Positions 10,651 to 19,633 of a stretch of 64,000 bases of DNA are shown here, one piece after another; position 1 is the first letter of the stretch, and each line of letters begins with the position of its first letter. The notes beneath the pieces were generated by a model. It had not been told where the DNA came from. It made no database searches and worked only from the letters and a program-made list of their open reading frames with translations. Both the position numbers and the translations under genes were made by a program. Source of the DNA: Secundilactobacillus paracollinoides DSM 15502 = JCM 11969 (lineage in GTDB: Bacteria; Bacillota; Bacilli; Lactobacillales; Lactobacillaceae); NCBI RefSeq assembly GCF_001311135.1, contig NZ_BBAG01000005.1:1-64000 (forward strand), given 5' to 3'.

Positions 10651-10693
10651 AAAAGGACCGTTAAGCTCATTTTTGAGTTTAACGGTCCTTTTT
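10651..10693. terminator. Bidirectional intrinsic terminator
   Basis: AAAAGGACCGTTAA pairs with TTAACGGTCCTTTT. It serves the convergent pepI and tetR genes and touches the tetR stop codon. Confidence 0.85.
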
Positions 10694-11293
10694 AGTGCGC
10701 ACTATTTAAATAACTCGGCAATAATATTTGGTCAACGAACTGGCTAACGGCGTCATCCGAAAGCGCGCCCTTAGTCAAAATCTCAGAAGCAACCAGAATC
10801 AATGGCAGGCTGATCAACGATGGCCCAATATGCGCTAAATCAACTTCGCCGCGATCAGCTGCGTGGTCGAGCACCTGGTGCATGATCTTCGCAAAACGGT
10901 TATCTTCAGATTCCTCACCCAGAGACGCGGTCACTTTATCCAACGTAATGTCGTGCAACCGGTCGAGTAAAACACCCTCTAGCATCCCTGTGGTCAGCGT
11001 TTTGAGCGCCATTTGAAAGTAGTCAAACAGGCCAAACAGGTCATCACGCAGATTACCAGTGTCTGGAAGCTCGAATTTAATTTCCGGCCCGTACTTGCTG
11101 AACGCACTGATGACCATCACGCTTTGGTGGGCCAATGCCGATACAGGGTATTCTTATTGGTGCCCGCTAACGTTGCGATGTCTGAAATGGTGAGATCCTC
11201 ATAACCAACTTTATTTAATTGTGTCCAAACCGTTGATAGAACAGCCTCTTCTAAGGCTTTCCCACGGCGACGGGTGCTCTTTTTTTCTGCCAT
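10692..11293 (-). pseudogene. TetR-family regulator of the adjacent efflux pump (frameshifted)
   Basis: MAEKKSTRRRGKALEEA opens at 11293. The helix-turn-helix (YEDLTISDIATLAGTNKNTLYRHWPTKA) is followed at once by a frame break near 11130. The remaining ~145 residues (VMVISAFSKYGPEIKFEL...) continue in another frame; one added base gives 200 residues, a normal TetR length. The gene is divergent from a drug-efflux MFS gene, and two palindromes lie in the shared promoter region, so it is the likely local repressor. Confidence 0.82.
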
Positions 11294-11317
11294 TTTAAAT
11301 AAACCCCTTGCATTTTT

Positions 11318-11366
11318 AAGGTACCGTGGTACCATAAATATCATATTAAAGGTACTACAGTATCTT
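11318..11366. promoter_or_regulatory. Two candidate TetR operators
   Basis: AAGGTACC-GT-GGTACCAT at 11318-11335 and AAGGTACT-AC-AGTATCTT at 11349-11366 are two similar 18-bp palindromes between the divergent tetR and MFS genes. Confidence 0.75.
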
Positions 11367-11388
11367 AACACAGATTCGAGGGAAAAAC

Positions 11389-12852
11389 ATGACAGAAAAA
11401 AAGGAACGCAGTTTTACAAGTATTGCAACGATTTTAGTGCTTGGTGCCATCGCGCCAATGCTGGATAGTACGGTGATGAACGTTGGTATCAACACGATCA
11501 TGACCGCCCTGCACAGTTCAGTGAACACGATTCAGTGGGTGACCACGGCGTACGTGTTAGCGCTGGGAATCATGGTGTTATTTACAGGGTGGGCCGCTGA
11601 CCGGTTCAGCGGTAAATCGCTCTATGTTGCAGGGTTGAGTGTTTTCTTAGTGGGGTCAATTGTGTCTGGCGTTGCCGGCAGTGTTGACGTGCTACTGGCT
11701 GGCCGGATCATTCAGGGGGCTGGTGCCGGTCTGATTATCCCATTGTTATCGACGCTGCTGGTGCGCGCCACTGGTGGTAAGAATCTTGGCAGCACCATGG
11801 CAATGGTTGGTCTGCCGGTGGTGTTTGCCCCGATTCTTGGGCCGACGATCGGCGGGTTCATCATTGACCAGCTCAACTGGCACTGGATCTTTTACATTAA
11901 CATTCCTATCGTAATTGCGGCGCTGATCTTGATCTGGGTCATGATGCCGACGTTTCCCGCAACGCAGAAAACGAAGCGGTTTGACTGGTTCAGCTTCATT
12001 GACCTTGGTGCCATGTTTAGCTTGCTGATCGTTGCTATCATCAACTTCAGTGAACACACCAACATTACCCACGCCAGTGTCATTTGGCCAATAGTTGCCG
12101 CAATTGTCCTGCTGATTGCCTACGTCATTTACGCCTGGAAACGGCCGAAGAATGCACTCGTTAGCTTGTCGTTATTTAAATCCAAGAATTTTTCCGGTTC
12201 AGTTGTCATCTTGTTGATGTCAGGGATCACCGTCAACGGCGCGCTGTTCCTGTTGCCGCTATACCTGCAAAATGTCCGCGGGCTCAGTGTCGTTTGGTCC
12301 GGGATTTACCTAATTGCGCAGGGGGTCGGCATGCTGCTGACCCGGACACAGGTCGGCAAACTCACTGACCAGTTTGGTGCGCGTTGGGTCGTCATCATTT
12401 CAGTTGCCATCACAATTGCCAGCACGCTGCCGTTTGTTTGGTTTGGTGCTTCGACCAGCAAGTATCTGGTCATGGCGATGCTATTCTTCCGCGGTATCGG
12501 CCAAGGTGGGCTGACCATTCCGGTGATGTCGGACTCCTTTGTTGGTCTGCCAAGTGACATGATTTCGCAGGCCACTACCGCTACCCGGATGATCCAAAAT
12601 GTGGGCAGCGCGCTCGGGACTGCCGTGTTAGCAACCGTCATTTCAAAGCAAATGACCGGTGTCCTGCCAACGGTTGCCCACATGAGCAACGCCTACCACA
12701 TGGCCTTCATCTGGTCGGTTGCGTTTACCGCCGTGGCAATCATCCCAGCTTGGTTCCTATCCCACCACGCAAAGGTGAGTGCAACTAAGGATGTTAAGTC
12801 TCAGGAAAACACCGATGATACCCATGTGATTGAAAAACCGAAAACGATATAA
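11389..12852 (+). CDS. DHA2-family multidrug MFS transporter
   Basis: 487 residues with about 14 hydrophobic segments, as in EmrB/QacA drug:H+ antiporters. Motif D1 appears as LDSTVMNVGINTI, motif A as GWAADRFSGK, and motif C-like glycine/proline pattern as VFAPILGPTIGGFI. The acidic/basic tail (KDVKSQENTDDTHVIEK) is cytoplasmic. It is divergent from a TetR gene with twin operators and is followed after 53 nt by a hydrolase gene, probably co-transcribed. Substrate unknown. Confidence 0.9.
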   Translation: MTEKKERSFTSIATILVLGAIAPMLDSTVMNVGINTIMTALHSSVNTIQWVTTAYVLALGIMVLFTGWAADRFSGKSLYVAGLSVFLVGSIVSGVAGSVDVLLAGRIIQGAGAGLIIPLLSTLLVRATGGKNLGSTMAMVGLPVVFAPILGPTIGGFIIDQLNWHWIFYINIPIVIAALILIWVMMPTFPATQKTKRFDWFSFIDLGAMFSLLIVAIINFSEHTNITHASVIWPIVAAIVLLIAYVIYAWKRPKNALVSLSLFKSKNFSGSVVILLMSGITVNGALFLLPLYLQNVRGLSVVWSGIYLIAQGVGMLLTRTQVGKLTDQFGARWVVIISVAITIASTLPFVWFGASTSKYLVMAMLFFRGIGQGGLTIPVMSDSFVGLPSDMISQATTATRMIQNVGSALGTAVLATVISKQMTGVLPTVAHMSNAYHMAFIWSVAFTAVAIIPAWFLSHHAKVSATKDVKSQENTDDTHVIEKPKTI

Positions 12853-12905
12853 TAATGGCAACTTATTAAACCTATTCGCAAAGATGGGTAAAGGGAGTCG
12901 TCATT

Positions 12906-13865
12906 ATGCCACACATTTCAAAACAAGATATTCATCCAGATCTGCGGGCAACCGCTAGTCTGGTCAAACACGTGATCCACTTTCGTAAGCCAAGTCAGTT
13001 TGCCCATGCCAATTGGGTCATGACTCACTTTACCAAGGGGCATTTTCCAAAGGATCTGGATATTACCGAAGCCTGGGCCGTCCGCGGTAACGGGACGAAA
13101 TTACGGCTGCTAGTTGCACGCCCAAAGGACCAATTGCCAAACGCAACGGGTGTTCTCTGGCTGCATGGTGGCGGATATGCCACTGAGGTGCCGGAGGAGG
13201 ACTTTGGGTACGTGCGCCACATTCAGGAGGTCGCCAACGCGGTGGTGGTCTTGCCAGACTACCGTTTATCAACGGAAGCGCCATATCCAGCTGCCCTGGA
13301 TGACGCTTACTTGGCGCTGAAATGGTTGCACGATAATGCCACTGATTTGGGCGTGAATACAAACCAACTCTTCGTTGCCGGCGAGAGTGCGGGCGGTGGC
13401 CTGACTGCAGCCTTGTCGCTGTACGCGCGGGATAAGGGCGCCATCAAGATTGCGTTTCAAATGCCGCTGTATCCAATGTTGGATGATCGGCCAACCGAAA
13501 CGTCAGCGGATAACGATGCGCCGGTTTGGAATATGGAAGCAAACCGGGTAGCCTGGCAGATGTATTTGGGTGAACTGTCTGGGACGGATGACGTGCCGCC
13601 ATACGCTGCTCCAGCGAGGGCAACCACTTACGATAAGATGCCGCCGACCTATACCTTTATTGGGACGATCGAACCGTTCTATGCTGAAACGATGGCGTAC
13701 ATTAAGCATCTGCAGGATGCGGGTGTGAACGCCCATGTCGATGTGTACGAAGGTGCCTTCCGCGGGTTTGATTTAATTGCGGCGAAGAAGCCGATCAGTA
13801 AGCGGGCGACGGAAGGTTGGCAGGCTGCGTTTAAGGATGCGAGCGAGCGGTATTTTACGGAGTAG
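12906..13865 (+). CDS. HSL-type alpha/beta hydrolase with catalytic His replaced by Arg
   Basis: 319 residues of the hormone-sensitive-lipase/acetyl-esterase group. Oxyanion motif LHGGGYATE (near residue 85), PDYRLSTEAPYPAALDD, and nucleophile GESAGGG (near 163) are present. The usual C-terminal EGxxHGF motif reads EGAFRGFD: the codon is CGC where CAC would give the catalytic His. As written the triad is incomplete. It follows the MFS gene by 53 nt and ends in an R1 element. A role in breaking down an ester substrate linked to efflux is inference. Confidence 0.85.
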   Translation: MPHISKQDIHPDLRATASLVKHVIHFRKPSQFAHANWVMTHFTKGHFPKDLDITEAWAVRGNGTKLRLLVARPKDQLPNATGVLWLHGGGYATEVPEEDFGYVRHIQEVANAVVVLPDYRLSTEAPYPAALDDAYLALKWLHDNATDLGVNTNQLFVAGESAGGGLTAALSLYARDKGAIKIAFQMPLYPMLDDRPTETSADNDAPVWNMEANRVAWQMYLGELSGTDDVPPYAAPARATTYDKMPPTYTFIGTIEPFYAETMAYIKHLQDAGVNAHVDVYEGAFRGFDLIAAKKPISKRATEGWQAAFKDASERYFTE

Positions 13866-13868
13866 AGT

Positions 13869-14116
13869 AGAGTGTGAAGCAAGGCGGTTTAGGGGCGGTG
13901 TGTAACGGACTCTGGCCGAAAAGTCCGGTCCTGACTTTTTGGCCAGAGTCCGTTACACGTTAGCCCCGTGCCTTGCTGAACACGTTTCGGCACTGTTGCC
14001 AAGAAAGCCGTAAACAGGCATCACCCAGTAGCCAAAGTGAATAATTTCCGTGCCTGACTTTTAGATCCAGAGACCGTTACACGTTAGCCCCGTGCCTTGC
14101 TGAACACGTTTCGGCA
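13869..14116 (+). repeat. R1 hairpin element, copy B plus a degenerate second unit
   Basis: Full copy 13869-13990 begins 3 nt after the hydrolase stop. Stem GTGTAACGGACTCTGGCC pairs with GGCCAGAGTCCGTTACAC. A second, partial unit keeping only the 3' half (GTTACACGTTAGCCCCGTGC...GAACACG) ends near 14116, about 125 bp on. It occupies most of the gene-free 13866-14244. Confidence 0.78.
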
Positions 14117-14244
14117 TGGTTTCCAAGAAAGCCATTAGTCTGCACTACCAAGTGATTTAAGTTAAAAAATGAATGCTCACAGAATCAGACAAGCAGAAAA
14201 AACGCGCATTATCGCCTAATAGTCAGGCAATAATGCGCGTTTTA

Positions 14245-15053
14245 CTACACCTTCAACATCCGTTCCGCAACCTTATCCAACACCTTATAGGGCATCAACC
14301 GAGCTCCTTTCATGGCAATCTTATCCTGGCGGGTCACCTGATAACGTATCTTTGGCTTATCAGCAGTAGCGGCCTTAGCAATCACACTCGCCACCTGTGC
14401 CACAGTCTGCGTTGCCTGCGTGATCATGCTGGCCTGTTTCTCAGCAGCCTTCCGATAGGGTGAGGTCTTTGGCGTGACCTTTAGCATCTGTTCATTCGTT
14501 ACGTTTGCCCAGTTGGTTTTTGTAATGCCAGGTTCCACAATAACGACATCAATGCCAAACGGTTTGAGCTCAAGTCGTAGCACATCACTCATTGTTTCCA
14601 GCGCGTGTTTTTAGATGTAGTACCAACCGCTAATGCTGAGTAGCTTTGGCCAGCGAGGGAGGAGATGTTAATGATCCGGCCGCTGTGCTGGGTGCGCATA
14701 ATGGGAGTGACTTGTTGAATTAGGTCAACGATGCCGAACAAATTGACGTCAAGTTGCCGCCGCGCTTCATCCAGCGGCACTTCTTCCAACGCCCCAAAAG
14801 ATCCGTACCCAGCGGCGTTGACTAAAACGTCGACCCGGCCGTAAGTTGACTTAATAAATTGCACAAAGTCCTGAACGCTGTCGTGGTCGGTCACATCGAG
14901 CGGATGAAAAACGACCCCGGCTTTTACTAATTCGTCAGCGTTCTTGAGATGCCGGGCTCCGCCGACAACGGTGTAGCCCTGAGCCGCAAAATCGAGGGCG
15001 GTTTGGTAGCCAATTCCGGATGAAGCACCAGTGACCACTGCAATTTTTTTCAT
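14245..15053 (-). pseudogene. Short-chain dehydrogenase/reductase (frameshifted)
   Basis: ATG at 15053 follows GAGGAG. The cofactor loop is VTGASSGIGYQ; NAAG-type NAAGYG, ISSLAGQS, and after a frame break near 14610 [20 protein letters not shown] and VEPGITKT are present. One base restores 269 residues; the break falls at the catalytic Tyr-x-x-x-Lys segment. The gene is divergent from a TetR gene, with repeated CGATAG operators between them, suggesting TetR control. The related SDR at 37441-38281 has a similar layout. Confidence 0.83.
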
Positions 15054-15072
15054 GATTAACACTCCTCTTAAA

Positions 15073-15126
15073 CGATAATTCTATCGCTAATAATAAATGA
15101 CGATAGTATAAACGATAGGACTATCG
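15073..15126. promoter_or_regulatory. CGATAG operator repeats
   Basis: CGATAATTCTATCG (15073-15086), a single CGATAG (15101-15106) and the perfect palindrome CGATAGGACTATCG (15113-15126) lie between the divergent SDR and TetR genes. Confidence 0.75.
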
Positions 15127-15200
15127 CTTGTCAATGGAATGGCGTATACTAAGTAAGATGATTTCATCAGCCAAACAACTAGTGCTGGTGGGGAGGTGCG

Positions 15201-15779
15201 ATGATGAAACTAAAAAGTGAAGCGCTGCGGAAAAAAATTATCGCTACGGCAACGACATTAATGATTGAAGACGGCATCGAAGGGACGTCAACGGTCAAAG
15301 TTGCGAAACAATTGGAGATGGCACAATCGAATGTGTATTCCTACTATAAAAGTCGTGAGGACTTGTTATTAGCTGTTTTTACCTACCATCAACAGCTAAT
15401 GGTGGCCAGTCTCATGCCTTTACTGGATGAAAGCGCGGCACCGATTCAACAATTTGAGACTCTGTTTTCAGGCCTGATCCAGTTTGCGAAGGTCCACTAT
15501 GATTCGATCCGCATCATTATGCTATTTCGTAATCAGCCGAACTGGCGACAAAAACTGCCAACCATCAATGACGATGCCTTCTTTATCAGAGCATTTAAGT
15601 TATTACGAGATTATCAAGCGGCAAAAATCGTAAAACCCGTGCCGGTCGACTTTTTAGTCGAGGGTGCGTTTTCTATCGTGGTGAACTATGTAACGGCATT
15701 GCATGCTGGTGAGTTAACGGAGGATAAGCTTACAGTGCAGGATGTCATTTCGTTGATTGAGGATCTGATGCTCGTTTAG
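15201..15779 (+). CDS. TetR-family transcriptional regulator
   Basis: 192 residues; ATG at 15201 or 15204 after GGGGAGGTGCG. The DNA-binding domain is clear (STVKVAKQLEMAQSNVYSYYKSREDLLLAVF, residues ~35-66). The C-terminal domain is a generic ligand pocket. It is divergent from the SDR gene and probably binds the CGATAG repeats in between, controlling both itself and the SDR. Confidence 0.87.
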   Translation: MMKLKSEALRKKIIATATTLMIEDGIEGTSTVKVAKQLEMAQSNVYSYYKSREDLLLAVFTYHQQLMVASLMPLLDESAAPIQQFETLFSGLIQFAKVHYDSIRIIMLFRNQPNWRQKLPTINDDAFFIRAFKLLRDYQAAKIVKPVPVDFLVEGAFSIVVNYVTALHAGELTEDKLTVQDVISLIEDLMLV

Positions 15780-15850
15780 TCAAAATTAGCGTCCAACTGT
15801 CTTCGCTTTACGCTGTTCGACCACCTGCCTATAATGATGGTATACCAGTA

Positions 15851-16462
15851 GTGGTTGTTCTTCAGAGGGGGGATTGGACGTCGAAAGAACGAATCATCGC
15901 CTTTACAGATGCGGTACTTGCGATTATTATGACGATTCTAGTGCTTGACCTTAAAAAGCCAAGTGCAATGACGTGGGCTGGATTATACGGACTGAGGGAG
16001 AGCTTTTTTGCCTACGCACTGTCCTTTTTTTGGGTTGGTTTGATGTGGTATTCTCACCACAATGCCTGGCAAAAAGTGAAGGTTATTGGTAATTCTACGG
16101 TTGTCTGGACACTGTTTATGCTGTTTTTCGCATCATTATTTCCTTACACAACGAGTTTAATGGCAACCCATTTCTATAATCCAACAGCACAGTCGCTGTA
16201 TGGCATTGTTGTGATCTTAGTGTCGTTTTGTAACGTCGGAATATCCCATACTTTAAATACAGCTAACCGCCCTCTGCGCTTTGGGCTATTGTTCTATTTA
16301 CCAAACTACTTGACAGTTCTTGACTTTGTCATCAAGTTTGTTGGGTTGGCGATTGCCGTGACAATCTATCCGCCAGCGATGGCGTATGCGGTTTTGATTA
16401 ATATTGGCTTGTTGCTGATTCCTGTGAAAAATAATTTGGGGACGGTGACAAGGAATCATTGA
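15851..16462 (+). CDS. TMEM175-like potassium channel protein (DUF1211)
   Basis: About 203 residues from GTG at 15851; the start is uncertain because AGAGGGGGG lies a few codons inside. The signature segment RIIAFTDAVLAIIMTILVLDL matches the first helix of bacterial TMEM175 proteins (R-x-x-x-F-S/T-D). Five to six further membrane helices follow, and HHNAWQK fits the conserved loop. Bacterial members are K+ leak channels. A second, broken paralogue is at 50364-50940. Confidence 0.85.
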   Translation: MVVLQRGDWTSKERIIAFTDAVLAIIMTILVLDLKKPSAMTWAGLYGLRESFFAYALSFFWVGLMWYSHHNAWQKVKVIGNSTVVWTLFMLFFASLFPYTTSLMATHFYNPTAQSLYGIVVILVSFCNVGISHTLNTANRPLRFGLLFYLPNYLTVLDFVIKFVGLAIAVTIYPPAMAYAVLINIGLLLIPVKNNLGTVTRNH

Positions 16463-16538
16463 GGTAGTGAAGTCAGATGTTGATATATAAGCATTGAATT
16501 GTTGTGATGAAAACTACCGAGGTTTATGAGGGCGACTA

Positions 16539-16733
16539 ATGGTGATTATCGGGGATAAGCACGAACATAAACGACTATTAGCTAGGATGCGGGATTTAAA
16601 TACTGATGTTGATCCGCAATCTGATCCATTTAACAGCGCCGCCAATCAGGCGGAACTTAAGCGTCGATTTGAAGAAATGAAGCGAAATGAAAACGAGATA
16701 GAACGTCATCGACTTATCGAAAATGACGATTAA
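16539..16733 (+). CDS. Small charged hypothetical protein
   Basis: 64 residues, rich in Arg, Glu and Asp (AELKRRFEEMKRNENEIERHRLIEND), with likely helical heptads and no membrane segment. No clear Shine-Dalgarno is seen and no family is recognised. It ends just before a terminator, which is the main reason to keep it. Confidence 0.4.
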   Translation: MVIIGDKHEHKRLLARMRDLNTDVDPQSDPFNSAANQAELKRRFEEMKRNENEIERHRLIENDD

Positions 16734-16740
16734 TCGACAA

Positions 16741-16770
16741 AAAAAGACTGACCCAGCGGCCAGTCTTTTT
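16741..16770. terminator. Bidirectional intrinsic terminator
   Basis: AAAGACTG pairs with CAGTCTTT, flanked by A and T runs. Confidence 0.8.
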
Positions 16771-16788
16771 ATTTGGCATAAATTCGCG

Positions 16789-17181
16789 TTACAGTTCCCC
16801 AGTAATAAATTGCGCCTTACCCGAAGTAAAGCTCCAATCTTCATCTTGATTCTCCACAAGGTTGATCATCAAATCGTGATCATCAAGTTCAAGCTTTTGC
16901 TGTAATTGATCGTGCAGCAAGCGGTAGAAGGTGATCTTTTCCTCCTGAGTCCGCGGGCGGGTTCGAATACTGAGCAGGATGCGTTTGTTTGTCCGAGTAA
17001 AGCCTAAGCCAGTGTCTTCCATGACCAGTTCTTCAGGTTCGTGATAGGAAACAATCTGGTAGCGGTCACCGGCTGGCGCATGGAATGCCTCACGGGTGAC
17101 ATCGTAGGCGGTGTCGAGGATGGTTTGGACCTGTTCTTTCGTCCAAGCGTGGCGCACGAGATGGAATTGTAAAAGTGGCAT
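16789..17181 (-). CDS. Tautomerase family protein
   Basis: 130 residues from ATG at 17181, preceded by GAAGG on the minus strand; upstream in-frame codons (MANTMKEGHH) are not needed. The start MPLLQFHL leaves Pro-1 at the N-terminus after Met removal, the catalytic base of the 4-oxalocrotonate tautomerase superfamily. IVSYHEPEELVMEDTGLG and ILLSIRTRPRT fit the long, two-motif subgroup. The physiological substrate is unknown. Confidence 0.82.
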   Translation of the reverse strand: MPLLQFHLVRHAWTKEQVQTILDTAYDVTREAFHAPAGDRYQIVSYHEPEELVMEDTGLGFTRTNKRILLSIRTRPRTQEEKITFYRLLHDQLQQKLELDDHDLMINLVENQDEDWSFTSGKAQFITGEL

Positions 17182-17267
17182 GTGATGGCCTTCTTTCATT
17201 GTGTTTGCCATTATTATAGTCGGTAAGCTGTTGCGAATTTTAAAAAATGCTTGTGATTTACGGGATA

Positions 17268-17283
17268 TGTTTCACGTGAAACA
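17268..17283. promoter_or_regulatory. parS centromere-like site
   Basis: TGTTTCACGTGAAACA is a perfect 16-bp palindrome identical to the bacterial ParB-binding consensus TGTTNCACGTGAAACA. Such sites cluster near the replication origin and load ParB and SMC. Confidence 0.85.
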
Positions 17284-17288
17284 TCAAC

Positions 17289-17460
17289 TCAATTCGTGAA
17301 TAAATTTGTTAAATAGGCGACCAGCTGATTCAGATCATCAGTAGAAACGCTATCCCGGTCAGCCAATACTAGAATCACACCAAGCACCGCACTGCAAAAG
17401 GCGTCGATACAGAGGTCCGGCATGGGGGCGTTGACGATGGCGGTCAAAATGGGCCGTTTT
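17289..17460 (-). pseudogene. TetR regulator C-terminal remnant
   Basis: Minus-strand reading gives GRPILTAIVNAPMPDLCIDA followed by FCSAVLGVILVLADRDSVST and DDLNQLVAYLTNLFTN, then stop. It looks like the last helices of a TetR ligand domain. No start codon or helix-turn-helix precedes it; at 17461 upward the frame is lost. It is too short to be listed by ORF length and sits next to the parS site. Confidence 0.55.
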
Positions 17461-17637
17461 CCTACACACTCTTGCTAAGTCAACCACCATATCATAAACT
17501 TATGGTAGCAGAAATTGTCTACATCGCCACTTACTGTGCTACGAACACGCGTTTCAAGAATTTAGGCCATTATCCGTAAGTGGTTGCCTAGATGTTTCGC
17601 AAATTTATTGAGGACGTTATGGAGGCAGATTATTTTG

Positions 17638-18813
17638 ATGACCAAACAGCATCACCGATCCCTTGTCAAAACACTGACGGTGCTTGGTGCATTTTTACTG
17701 GTTGGGGGCGGTTTGACGGGGTGCGGCAGCAGTGCCGACAGCAAAACTTCCGAGCAAAACCAAGACCAGTCATCGTCAGTTGTGCACAAAAATAAGACTG
17801 CAGCGCACAACTCAAGTGCGTCACATTCGAGTTCGACCAATTCAAGTAGTGCTGCAACTCAGCAACGATCGACCACAACTGATGCATCGATCTTAAAGCG
17901 GCTTGTCAGCTATACCAATAAGGAGTCAGCGGGACCAACGCAGAACTATTACTGGGATAACGGCCGTGCGCACATCACCGGTTTTAGTGGTATGAAGGCT
18001 GGTAGCTACCATTTTTCAGCTGACAGTCAAGGACGTTCGGCAACGGCGAAAGCGGTGCTGACCTATTCTGAATATAAGGCTTCTCAAGGCTCACGCCAAG
18101 GGGATCCGTTAGAGCCGCCAGCATGGCCAAGTAGTAATCCAATCGTTGCCATTAACTTTAGTTTAACGGGTCGGACTTACCATGGATATCTGTACAACCG
18201 AAGCCATTCCATTGCGGATAGTTTGCTGGGCGCCAAGTCCTACACGTCAGCCTACAACTTCACGACGGGGACGCGACCGCAGAACGTTGGTGCTGACCAG
18301 GATGGCGGGATGCGTGCTGCTGAGGAAACTGCTGAAGGTTACTGGCAGGACCACCCGAACAGTTCACAAACGATTGATTACGAAACAACACCGCTATACC
18401 AGGGGAGTGAAACAATGCCCCGGGGGTCGATCGTTGATATCAAATCGTCCGATAACGTCATCAACAAAGAGTTTGTGGTGATCAACTCGGTTGAGGGCAT
18501 CAAGGTCAACTACAACACGGGCAGTACCAATGCTAAGACAACTGGCACGACCAGCCACGGGTACGGGTATCATTCGAGCTATCGGTCATCAGCAGCTTCC
18601 AGTTCGTCAACGACCACAAGCCAAAGTACTGCTGGGGCAACGAAGTCCGGCAAGTGGACGGTGGCACCTGCTGGGAAAGTCTATGTTTCTGACAGCAAGA
18701 AGTACTACACGAAAGTGATCAACCCAGCTAATTACGATTGTGTGACTAAGTCGCAGGCTGCTGCGGAGGGTGCAACCCAAGCAATTCGGGGTAATCAGTA
18801 CGCGCAACCGTAA
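17638..18813 (+). CDS. DNA/RNA non-specific endonuclease, lipoprotein (DNA-entry nuclease type)
   Basis: About 391 residues. ATG at 17638 (or TTG at 17635) follows GGAGG; upstream codons in frame are unlikely. The signal segment TLTVLGAFLLVGGGLTGCG carries a lipobox (LTGC). A Ser/Asn/Thr-rich linker leads to the nuclease: YNRSHSIADSLLG is the lactobacillar form of the DRGH catalytic motif, followed by NFTTGTRPQNVG, GGMRAAEE and YETTPLYQG. A second Ser-rich linker and a C-terminal segment (KVYVSDSKKYYTKV) follow. It should degrade nucleic acid at the cell surface, for nutrition or DNA uptake. Confidence 0.85.
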   Translation: MTKQHHRSLVKTLTVLGAFLLVGGGLTGCGSSADSKTSEQNQDQSSSVVHKNKTAAHNSSASHSSSTNSSSAATQQRSTTTDASILKRLVSYTNKESAGPTQNYYWDNGRAHITGFSGMKAGSYHFSADSQGRSATAKAVLTYSEYKASQGSRQGDPLEPPAWPSSNPIVAINFSLTGRTYHGYLYNRSHSIADSLLGAKSYTSAYNFTTGTRPQNVGADQDGGMRAAEETAEGYWQDHPNSSQTIDYETTPLYQGSETMPRGSIVDIKSSDNVINKEFVVINSVEGIKVNYNTGSTNAKTTGTTSHGYGYHSSYRSSAASSSSTTTSQSTAGATKSGKWTVAPAGKVYVSDSKKYYTKVINPANYDCVTKSQAAAEGATQAIRGNQYAQP

Positions 18814-18824
18814 AAAAAGAAACT

Positions 18825-18861
18825 AAAAAGGCCTAGAAATCATATAATTTCTCGGCCTTTT
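18825..18861 (+). terminator. Intrinsic terminator
   Basis: AAAAGGCC and inner AGAAAT pair with ATTTCT and GGCCTTTT around a 6-nt loop. It lies between convergent genes. Confidence 0.8.
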
Positions 18862-18871
18862 CTATTGCTTG

Positions 18872-19471
18872 TCAGACCCGCGGCAACATACTCTCGATCA
18901 AGTCAAATTGATGCGCGACTTGTTCCGACGTGACACCGCTTGTCAGTGCCAGCACGCTGAGCCCCTCGATGAGGAACATGATGTGCTCGGCAAGTGGTTC
19001 GAGGTCGGTATCTTGAAGCACGTGTTGCTGGACACCAAAGTCCAAAACGGTGGTAATGGTCTGCTTGATCATGGCAAACTGTTCGGCTTGGAAGGTTTGG
19101 TCTTCGGGCCGTTTGTGAGTGAAATAATACTCATAAACGGCACGCAACAGGCTGTCGTTGAGCCCGCTGAGCAGGCGGTCACGTTGCCCGTCAAAGTAAT
19201 CTTGCAGGACCAGGTCAAAGTCGTTTTTTGAAACGATATCCTGCTGGAATTCCTCCAGGGAGTGGCTGTTACGTTTGTTGAGCACAGCGACAAAAACTTC
19301 ATCCACGGAATGAAAATACAGGTAAATGCCGCCGCGACTGATGTTTGCTTCTTCGATGATGTCCTTCATGGTCACATCCAAAAAGCCTTTTTGCTGAAAA
19401 ACGCGGCGACCGCTGGTGATGATCGTTTCGCGCTTTTGTTTTTTACGTTCGTCGTTGGTTAATGTGGCCAT
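18872..19471 (-). CDS. TetR/AcrR-family transcriptional regulator
   Basis: 199 residues; ATG at 19471 follows GGAGGTGCCTC. The helix-turn-helix is VTMKDIIEEANISRGGIYLYF (residues ~34-54). The ligand domain is long and includes DYFDGQRDRLLSGLNDSLLRA. Upstream DNA has CTATTA repeats (19487-19520) that may be an operator. Its divergent neighbour is the DUF1835 gene, a possible target. Confidence 0.87.
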   Translation of the reverse strand: MATLTNDERKKQKRETIITSGRRVFQQKGFLDVTMKDIIEEANISRGGIYLYFHSVDEVFVAVLNKRNSHSLEEFQQDIVSKNDFDLVLQDYFDGQRDRLLSGLNDSLLRAVYEYYFTHKRPEDQTFQAEQFAMIKQTITTVLDFGVQQHVLQDTDLEPLAEHIMFLIEGLSVLALTSGVTSEQVAHQFDLIESMLPRV

Positions 19472-19633
19472 GAGGCACCTCCTTGTGCGCTATTAAGTCT
19501 AGTTTAGCACACTATTAGGCGCATTAAGGCCACCGTTCGGGATGATTGTTGGGAAAATAAAAAACAATGGTCCTATTGATTGCGTATATAGGGGTAGTTA
19601 GGAAACCCTATTTTTTAATTTGGAGGCAACACT

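Noticed and set aside
17584-17637. Longer start for the nuclease lipoprotein
   Set aside because: The signal peptide with lipobox fits the start at 17635/17638 and GGAGG lies between the two candidate starts.
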